NCBI GenBank assembly: GCA_009733775.1 | Contig: WOGZ01000008.1 | Location: 247,009 to 311,008, forward strand | DNA from: Alectoria sarmentosa | Lineage: Eukaryota > Ascomycota > Lecanoromycetes > Lecanorales > Parmeliaceae | Length of the DNA: 64,000 nt | Direction of reading: 5' to 3' | Shown here: positions 56,332-64,000 of the stretch, piece by piece | Layout of the letters: every line of letters begins with the position of its first letter | Position numbering within the stretch: the stretch's first letter is position 1 | Translations under genes and position numbers: made by a program | Notes under the pieces: generated by a model | What the model saw: only the letters and a program-made list of their open reading frames with translations | Databases searched by the model: none | Told to the model about the DNA's origin: nothing

Positions 56332-58009
56332 TCACGCCATATACTTCTTCAGCCCTCTCAACCTCTCTTTCGCCCCCTCCAACACCTCGTCATTCTTGCA
56401 GACCGCAAACCGCAACCAGTCCTCTGCCAAGTGTGCATTCTCATCTGTATAGAATTCCGTCGGCGGGATGGCAGCGACACCTAGCTCCATGATGCAAAAC
56501 CAACTCAGCTTGAAGTCCCTTGGCCGCTCCGATACGTGCGGTGGAAAGTCGTACCCTTCCGGCAATCTCACCTTGCTGAAGTTGGCAAGCACAAAGTATC
56601 CGCCCTCGGGTTCGGAATAAGGCAGGCCCAGCTCATCGAACACTTTGCAGAATCGAGTCATTTTGGCCTTCATCTCGTGCTTGCTCTGTTCCCAGAAGCC
56701 GACTTCGTCCGCCCTTTCAAACCCGACAGCTGCGGCTTCTTGCAGAGGACTCACGCTGCTGTAGCATATCCTCGTATGCGCGGCAGAGACATACTTGATC
56801 AAATGCTCAGGCCCAATAAGCCACCCCACACGCCAACCCGTGGCGTAGAAGTTCTTGCCAGCCGAGCCGACAGTCAAAGTCAGCTTGGCGATTTCCGGTG
56901 AAAGCGTGGCGACGCGGGTGAAAGGCACATAGTAAAGGCGGTCGTAGACTTCGTCGGAGAGGATGATGATGTTGTTTTTGACGCAGAGGGCGCCGATAGC
57001 TTCAAGTTCGTTTTTTGAAAAGACCTTTCCGACGGGATTGTGGGGAGAATTGAGGACGATCATGCGTGTTTTGTCACTGATACATTTTTCCAAATCAGAG
57101 AAATCAATCGCCCATTCGGAAGCGGAGGTCATCTTAGTAGCCCCTTCCTTTGGCGGTTGAAGAGGCGCGTACACCACTTTACCACCAGCCATCTCGATGT
57201 TGGAAATGTATCTACCAGACTTCAGTCCTGAAGATAGCGGGATAGGGGTAACGCGTACTGATCGAAGAAAGGCTCAAAGATAACAACTTCATCCCCTGGC
57301 TCGATGAAGCCCATAAAGGCACTGAGCATGCCTTCATTGGCCCCCGTAGTGATGGTGACTTCTGTGTCCGGATCTATCTCCTTGCCAAAGAAGGGCGAGT
57401 ACGCATCCGCGATCGCCTTCTTCAACCGTGGCCGTCCCTAGCACGTAACTCAGCAAGGGCACTTAAGTAAAGTACATGGAGACCACTTCCACCCCTCCCC
57501 CCTTCCCCACGCTACTACCTTTGTCGGAGAATATTGATTGCACTCCACCCTATCCAACGCCTCCTTTGCGGCATCGAGAACGAATCGGGGAGGGTTGTAG
57601 CCACTTTCAGTAGTCAAGAAAAAAGAATAAGAATAATAATAATATTAAAAAAAAAATAGGAGCTTGCCCGAACCAGGGACGTTGTGGTTGGATGTTAACT
57701 CACAAAAAACCTTGGCCCATGTTTATAATCGGCTGGACCGGCGATGCCATTGCGGCTTCGTTGACAATGGTCCTACAATTCAAGATACGCATCAGTAATT
57801 CTTTTTAACTAGTCTACGAGCGCAAGATTTTTTAAAAAAATCCCGCGTCTTCTTCTTCTTCAATGTAGAGAGAGTGCTGCTGCCACTTTGTTGCAACTGA
57901 CTATCTCGATTTTACATTCGCGATTTACACGTAACGTGACGTACCAGACATCCTGTTTCTGCCCCGCGACCCTCGATGCGGGCTGGAAGGGATCGCTTCT
58001 TCGGACCAT
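56332..58009 (-). CDS. BNA3: Kynurenine aminotransferase-like class I/II aminotransferase
   Basis: Five exons, 58009-57945, 57772-57704, 57603-57519, 57437-57259 and 57211-56332, give 425 residues with every join in phase. The start MVRRSDPFQPASRVAG leads into VWTIVNEAA, MGQGFFGYNPPRFVLDAA, CNQYSPTKGRPRLKKAIADA and TTGANEGMLSAFMGFIEPGD. PLP-binding residues follow: NSPHNPVGKVFSKNEL, IIILSDEVYDRLYY and the Schiff-base Lys in VGSAGKNFYATGWRVGW. The substrate Arg is in WLRFAVCKND. The family makes kynurenic acid or acts as a glutamine/kynurenine-type transaminase in cytosol or mitochondria. The reaction is inferred from family; one small intron acceptor (GAAAG, before 57603) is non-ideal. Confidence 0.9.
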
Positions 58010-58394
58010 TATTGTGACGCTAGAGGTTCTGACGAAGGAATTTTTTTCGGTCTGGAGAGAGCTTGGATAATTGCGGTTGCAAGCTGCTGCCTTGTTGGCA
58101 TGTGCTTTTTTTTTTTTTTGATTGATGGGATTGGAAATGGAATGGAAGCGATTTGTGTAGGTAGGGTAGGGTAGGAGAGGGGATGGAATGGGATGGAATG
58201 GAGAGGATTGATGGGGAAGGAAGGGCTAGGTGGGATGGATGAGCGATGGCGACATCGAGGATCCTGATCTACCGAGAGGCTCCGTCTGCCAAGAAAGCGT
58301 ACTATGTAGCAAGGTGGAAAAGCCCACTAAGACCGGATCGGTCGTAGCCGTTTTACGCACCTTGGACCTTCGATTTTGAAACTTCATTCCACCT
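58010..58394. other. Intergenic with T-run and GGGATGGAATG repeats
   Basis: Contains a long T-run at about 58107-58120 and a run of GGAATGGGATGG-like repeats at about 58130-58235. No gene. Confidence 0.4.
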
Positions 58395-58745
58395 AATTTC
58401 CTCGCTACTTTTAACACTCTTTTCGTATTATATTAAAACGAAGTTGAAATTCGATTGAAATTCGTTTAACGAGATATTAAAAACCTTTTTCGCTTACTAT
58501 AAATAAGACAATTAAGAATATATTATTATCAATTCGTAATCTCGAGCTCGTATAATTAAAATTTCGAAAAATATATATATTATAATATGTCGAAACGCGA
58601 AGTAAGCTCGTTAATTTATGCGCGATATTCTTCTTAAAAAAAAGACATTTAATTCGAAGAAAAGACGTTGATACTCGTAATCCTATTCTAAGATTTTTCT
58701 GAATATATTTAGTTTTCGGCTTCCCCGTTGAAAATATGAGTATGA
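58395..58745. repeat. Small AT-rich RIP-like island
   Basis: About 350 bp of very AT-rich sequence with TA-rich text and residual C/G mostly in CpG (for example TTCGATT, AACGAG, TTCGCTT). No ORF. The base composition equals that of the block at 61.25 kb onward and contrasts sharply with both flanks. It abuts the LTR candidate on the right, so it may be the mutated body of the same element. Confidence 0.65.
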
Positions 58746-58750
58746 AAAGC

Positions 58751-58925
58751 TGTCACGGTCCAGGGCCTTGATCTTAGGGCCCGGCGTATTGAACGGGCCG
58801 GCGTACCCAGGCCCTAAGGTAAGCCAAGACTTCGGTTAAGTCTTGGCCAAGTCTTGAGTATCTCACACACGGCGGTGTAATTTATTCTTCTTCTTCATAG
58901 TAGAAACTCCATTCATGCTGTGACA
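58751..58925. mobile_element. Candidate solo LTR (or 3' LTR) of a retrotransposon
   Basis: A 175-bp segment begins TGTCAC and ends GTGACA, a perfect 6-bp terminal inverted repeat with the TG...CA ends that define LTRs. It is GC-normal and contains the internal short repeats AAGACTTCGGTTAAGTCTTG and GGCCAAGTCTTG. No 5-bp target duplication is visible (AAAGC left, CCTAC right), so one flank may be rearranged or belong to the element. No second copy exists in this window. Confidence 0.5.
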
Positions 58926-59691
58926 CCTACTACATCATCCGTGATCCCAAGCCCAGACTGTGAAAAAAGCCAACGCGCAGCAGGCAGCTCTCTCGGGACG
59001 TCACGTACTCAATTCCTCCCTCAACTCGTCCACAGTCGAAGACAAGATGCCTTGGCTTTGCTTTGGCTGTGTCGAGGAGGAGTAGGCGCACTCATCGCTG
59101 GCATTCTGGCATCTCTCACAAGGCTGGCCGCCACCACGGCAAGGGTTTTCTTTCCCGGCAGTGATTGCACGCCTAATGTTTCGAGGTTCAGCTCATGCTT
59201 ATTATGGAGAGACTTTGCTTGTAGAGGAGGTGGAAGGAATCCCTTGATTCTAAAAAAGCTGACATCTTCTTACAAGGCTGAGTAAGGTAGAGTTGAGCAT
59301 GTGGCTTAAAACATGCAAAGTAACGTCGGCCTCGGAGATTTATAGGATAAGGTTCTGACGAAAACACTTGGATAAAGTCGCATTCACAATGCATGCTCAC
59401 ACCTACTATTCAAAAAGAGCAAGAGTTACCTTACGGCTGCACTGCTGACTGAGGGCCATGCTGACGGATTACAGACCCTTCTAGACGTCCTTTCATCTCG
59501 AAGAAACACGTGGCCTTACAACGGAATGGAGTGTCAAACCCTCATATACGCTCAAGAATACAACTGCGAACCCTGTATTTCCACATATTCCTACTGAAAA
59601 GCCCAGCAATGCTCTGCCTTTCCTCTTGAGTAGATCTTTCACCACCCAAAAGAATATCCAGAATTTACACGCGTGCTCCTCCCAAGCAGCC
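58926..59691. other. Intergenic, no supported gene
   Basis: About 770 bp between the LTR candidate and the membrane-protein gene. A plus frame at 58920-59285 has no domain. Nothing recognised. Confidence 0.35.
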
Positions 59692-61020
59692 ATGGGTTCC
59701 ACTAGACTGAAGGCATTCGTCTATACGCTGGGAGTTTTAGGCTTGTACGGCACCTGGGGTAGGACCATAATCGACGGTACACTTTCTCGCTTGCTCGATG
59801 CCCTTCACGGAGGAAAACCTTTCATCATGCCTGGTACAACAGCAGAACCATTGAGAACGAGCATCACTGGTGTCTACTGGCCTATCGACTACCTACTCAA
59901 CATTCTGATTCTTTTCTTCTGGCAAGCGGTAGATGGCTCGCATCCTGCTACCAGTGCCGTGGCTCTGTACTTTGCTGGTCAACATCTGAGCCTTTTAACC
60001 CTCCTATACGTGGACTCGCTCAGATGCGGCAATGTTCACAAACGGAGTATTGGGTAAGTCATGCGCTTTCGACTTCCTTCCGATCTAGGAGTGAAGTACA
60101 TGTCGTACTGAGCTGGATGATATCTTGCATTACAATATGTCACAGCTTGCGGATGTTGTCCCACTGACAGCTATACCGTCCTTCATAGAGCAACAATGTG
60201 GCTACTCATTTTCCAACTTACTGCCATTGGAACTTCTGGACCATGGTTTGCAGCATTATATCTTTCAACATCCCCACTCTCTAAGGCAACCCTTTCATTG
60301 CCTGAATATCTCTCCCTCCATCTCGCCAATCCGACTTCCATACTATTACTTCCTATCTCAGCAACCATCAGCTATATAATCCCTGTCATTCTTATGGCTC
60401 TACGTTCACCTTCCATTGTATCTCACAATTCCAAACAACTCACCATAGCACTTTGGAACGTCTTCCCTCTTGTCATGACAGCGACCCAGTGGCTTTTGGG
60501 ACAGATGTTATCATTCCTCGGACTCTCTCGCACCATCCAGTTAACAGACCAACCTACCAAGGCGCAGCATCTTCAAGCCCTTCGAATCACTTATGCTTTC
60601 TCCTTGACCATCAGTTGCACTTGTCACATTGGCATCACGGCGATTTCGGCAGCATCAGTATTCTTCCCGATGATGTTCGCGCCGGCCTACAGATCTGCTT
60701 TCCGACCAGGAAAGCTCCTTCTTCCCCCAACATCTTGGACGCCCGTGTCTACATTCGGAGAAGGCGATCTAGGGTTCATGAAATGGGATGAGACAATTGG
60801 GTACGCGTGCATGCTTTTGGTTGCTGGAGTCACCTTTCGCCAGGCGCAGGATCGGATTGGTCAGCAGCAAGGGTGGGGTCTGTACTGTGCCATGTTCACT
60901 GGATGCATCATTGCGGGGCCAGGGAGTACGGCATTAGCGATCAGCTGGGCAAAGGATGAGATGCTAGTCGCGACGAAGGAAGTGGAGAAGGCTCAAGGTC
61001 AAAAGTCGAAGGAACTTTGA
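59692..61020 (+). CDS. Multi-pass fungal membrane protein, unknown function
   Basis: Two exons, 59692-60053 and 60189-61020, give 397 residues; the GTAAGT donor and CATAG acceptor keep the frame. At least eight hydrophobic segments are visible, for example FVYTLGVLGLYGTW, PIDYLLNILILFFWQAVDGS, ATMWLLIFQLTAIGTSG, SILLLPISATISYIIPVILM, LWNVFPLVMTATQWLLGQML and YACMLLVAGVTF. The motif WPIDYLLN...FFWQAVDGSHP, followed by FAGQHLSLL, is shared by a family of fungal membrane proteins often seen in or near secondary-metabolite loci; its activity is not known to me. It is the last gene before the AT-rich block. Confidence 0.8.
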
Positions 61021-61938
61021 CGACATGTGGGTCTTTGTGTTGCGAGGGAACAGGCTACGCAGCGGAATGACTAGTAGCCGAGAGGATAGTAGCGGTAGTA
61101 GTATGATATTGCCATGTCTATGTAATGACCGTGTCTAAACAGCAGAAAAGGAAAACATTGAGGGGGTCATGATCCAGACTATGTACTCAAAAGGGGCTCC
61201 AAAATCGGTTCCAAGTTTCCATCGGATTTCTATGAATTCCATATTAAATGTCGTTCAGCTTAGGGGCGCTCCTCTCACGATCATTTATCGAAGTCATATA
61301 TTTCATTTGTGATTGCATGAAAATTTCGTATAAATAATATAAGCAAATCATTTATTTAACGAAATGTGAAATAGTAAAGTCTCTTTTTAATAAAGTTGCG
61401 TAACAATCAGAAAATTACGAGATTTATAAACGTAATTGCGAATTTTAAAAAATAAGTTATTAAATAAATTAATAATTAAGAAAAATAGAAAAATAGAGAG
61501 AAACTGCGAATATTTAAAACTTTTATTAAATATATTAAAAATGCATTTCAATTACGTAATACGTAGTTTAATAAACGATTTAAGCGAGTTTTATTAATTC
61601 ACTTCAAATATTTTCGCTCTTATAATTATTTCTTTTTTTAAAAAATTCAATTTTTAAATTTTAACACAATTGCGTATTATAATTAAATGCTTACGAATTT
61701 GTTAATTTTATCGATATTATTTATTATTAATTAAATATAATTTAAATTAACGTTTATTAATTTAATGCACGTAAATTATTTATCGCAAATTTTTATAAAT
61801 TCATTAATATATTTATATATTAAAATCGCGATAACGCAATTATAAACATTATCGTTTTAATTAAATAAAATGCGAGCATTTTATAATTATATTGCGATAC
61901 GTTATTATCGTTATTATAAAATGATATTATTTTTATTA

Positions 61939-62044
61939 TTACTTTATAATTATTATAATTTTATCATTATTATTACTTTATAATTATTATAATTTTATTA
62001 TTATTATTTTTTAATAATTATTATAATTTTATCATTATTATTAT
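61939..62044. repeat. Three-copy tandem repeat, period about 34 bp, in the AT block
   Basis: The unit CTTTATAATTATTATAATTT plus TATCATTATTA occurs at about 61941 and 61975 and, with a diverged start, at about 62009. Copies differ by a few T/C changes. Confidence 0.7.
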
Positions 62045-62105
62045 TTAAAAATCGCGTTAATAAATTTAAAATCTCATTTTCATTTTAATAACTTAATAAT
62101 ATAAT

Positions 62106-62150
62106 AATATTAACATTAATATTAACATTAATATTAACATTAATATTAAT
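62106..62150. repeat. 12-bp tandem repeat in the AT block
   Basis: The unit TATTAACATTAA is repeated three to four times. It is a simple AT satellite-like array. Confidence 0.75.
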
Positions 62151-64000
62151 AAATGCTAAATCTTTTTTTGTATTTATTATCTTATTTATATTTCTTTTTA
62201 TCGTAATAATATAATAATAAATTATATATTATCGTAATAACGAAACGTATATATTAATTAAGATAATAGTTAAATAAATGTAAAAGCGAAAGTATTTAAA
62301 GCGATTTTATAAAACTCGCTTAAGTCGCTTATTAAACTGCGTGCTACGCAATTAAAATGCGTATATAATATATTTAATAAATGTTTTAAATATTCGCAAT
62401 TTTTTTAAATTTTTTTTTTTTTTTAATTATTAATTTATTTAATAATTTATCGATTGAAATTCGTTATTACGTTTATAAATTTCATAATTATTTGATTATT
62501 ACGCAGTTTTATTAAAAAAAAAAACGTTATTATTTTATAATTTTAATAATTTCGTTTGCACGAAATTACTTAATTAATTATAATAAATAATTTATAAATC
62601 GATTTCATTAATTTACGAAACAAAAACGTTTTATTACGAATCATCGACGACGTTTTTAATTAAATAAACGATTTTCATTAAAATACGTTTATTGTCAAAA
62701 TCAGCATAAAGTTATATTATATAAATATATTAAATAAGATAATTAAGTGAGAAGAAAGTATATATATAAAAAGAAAATATTTATATAAAAATAAATGTCT
62801 TTATTAAATCACGCTAAGCTTAATCGAATAATGTTAAAGAAATGTGATATTAAAGAAAAGTTAGCTTTATTAAAAATATAAAGTACACTCATAACATTAT
62901 TTCTCTTTTTTAAAAAACGATGTTTTAGCGCTATAAAAATCGAAGAAGTGTGTTTATAATTTGATTTATATCTTCGAAATATTTAATTAATAATCATTTT
63001 TAATTGAAAAAAGCTGGCGATAATAATAATAATAATATATCGTAAAAAATTCGTTTATAACATCGTCGATATTATAATATTTTATTATTTTAAACGTTTA
63101 AAAATGAGATGATTTAATAAAAAATTAACGTTATAATCGCCGTCGAAATATTTAAATATTTAATATCATTTGATATTTCATATTTTGAGCGGAGAAAGAA
63201 TCGTAAAAATTAAACGATATGATTAAATGAGATTTCTCGAATCGAATCGAGCCGCAAGCGTTAAACTTTATTTGAAATTTATATGTGTTTTAATGATGCT
63301 TTAAATAATCTTTCTTTATAAATTGTTATATATATAATATTAAATAAGATTAATAATAGCGATAACGAGGTTTTAAAACGACGTTAAAAGACTTTAAAAG
63401 ATGTTTATAATGTGAATAACGAAGGCCGCGTGTTCGTTTGAACTTTAAATTAACACGTTATTATCGTCGACATTAATCAATTTTATCGTTGAAAAATGAC
63501 GTGAAAACGCACGCACAATAATCGAAAGCTATATATAATCATTATCGTTTATTATAACAACGACGATTATGAGAAAGAAAAAAAGAAGAGAAAAAATGAA
63601 TAATGAGATTTTTTTATAAATCAATCGTTAATTCAATCGAATAATATTTAATCTTTTTATTTTGATTTATTTAAATATTTTTTATAAAAATCTTTTATTA
63701 CGTTCTTTGCATTATCGAATTTACTTTCATTAATATTATATTAATTAAAATCTTTATCGACGTCTTCTCATTTAATCTTATATTTAAAACGATTTCATAA
63801 TTTCTTTAAATTTAATATATTTTCAATTATTCATTTCTTTTTATCTTTAACGATAATAGTTTTAAAAAATAAATTCTTTTAATTAAACAATAAATTGATA
63901 ATAACGAAATTTAAAAATTTAAAATAAAAAACGTTATAAGTTTTCATAATCTTAAATAATTTCAATTTATAAAAAAAATCGATAATAAATATAACTTTAA

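Larger units (their letters stand above)
61250..64000. repeat. AT-rich, RIP-like block (AT-isochore), runs off the right edge
   Basis: About 2.75 kb of extremely AT-rich sequence with no ORF of note on either strand. The transition from the membrane-protein gene's 3' region is abrupt, within about 100 bp. C and G residues that remain lie mostly in CpG (ACGTAG, AACGATT, AAGCGAG, TTCGC). This is what is expected when cytosines outside CpG have been converted to T on both strands. It holds tandem arrays described separately. No surviving transposon domain is readable. Confidence 0.85.

Noticed and set aside
61250..64000. Possibility that the AT-rich block is mitochondrial DNA or a centromere.
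   Set aside because: No mitochondrial genes or tRNAs are readable, and the CpG-rich remainder with normal nuclear genes alongside fits RIP-mutated repeats better. A centromere cannot be excluded from this window alone.

Overview
The window is a nuclear contig piece from a filamentous ascomycete. The evidence is short GT-AG introns of about 45-135 bp with CTRAY-like branch points, fungus-only families (a DUF7708-type protein, an AAA ATPase with the fungal DUF7025-like region, an ankyrin protein with a fungal N-terminal domain), and an AT-rich block at the right edge that looks mutated by RIP (repeat-induced point mutation). The mix of families and the AT block suggests Leotiomycetes (Helotiales-like), but that placement is inference. 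Gene coordinates below are outer limits; exons were worked out by hand from reading frame, splice signals and family memory.

Layout. 1-6.1 kb: a 5'-terminal part of a SWIRM-domain gene (minus, runs off the left edge), a five-exon SPX/SLC13 phosphate transporter (PHO91-like, plus) and PEX14 (minus). 7.8-19.5 kb: a signalling or self-recognition-flavoured block with an ankyrin protein, an AAA ATPase and a DUF7708-type protein whose nucleotide-binding loop is degenerate. These are separated by weak or decayed coding traces and a cluster of GGACC/GGTCC palindromes. 20.7-22.6 kb: a secreted-type FAD-linked oxidase with both residues expected for bicovalent FAD. 23.7-24.6 kb: a decayed F-box-like gene. 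25.7-30.2 kb: the INO80 subunit IES2, a Ser-rich hypothetical protein, and a coiled-coil gene with an in-frame TAG at codon 20.

30.6-34.1 kb is the most unusual stretch. It holds a broken gene with an ADP-ribosyltransferase-like pattern, followed by a decayed LINE ORF1/gag-like unit that combines a RING-like Cys cluster with three zinc knuckles and has no reverse transcriptase behind it. 34.8-50.1 kb returns to housekeeping genes: a bromodomain (BRD8/Bdc1-like) protein, small conserved proteins, a DUF2470 membrane protein, a His-rich secreted protein with Kex2 sites, a mitochondrial GatC-type subunit, HMG-CoA lyase, an intron-containing tRNA and a metallophosphoesterase. 50.1-54.8 kb is nearly gene-poor. 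54.8-61.0 kb has DPH1 convergent with a kynurenine aminotransferase-like gene, a solo LTR candidate and a multi-pass membrane protein. From about 61.25 kb to the end the sequence is extremely AT-rich, without ORFs, and its remaining C and G sit largely in CpG.

Two themes stand out. First, several genes carry single lesions (nonsense codon or one-base frameshift), concentrated around the transposon-derived unit and in homopolymer-rich stretches. Second, several real genes have no long single-frame ORF and appear only after splicing (SWIRM, FAD oxidase, AAA ATPase, aminotransferase). No clear biosynthetic cluster or CRISPR-like system is present. The best candidates for something undescribed are the ART-like plus RING/gag-like neighbourhood and the DUF7708 protein with the degenerate P-loop.
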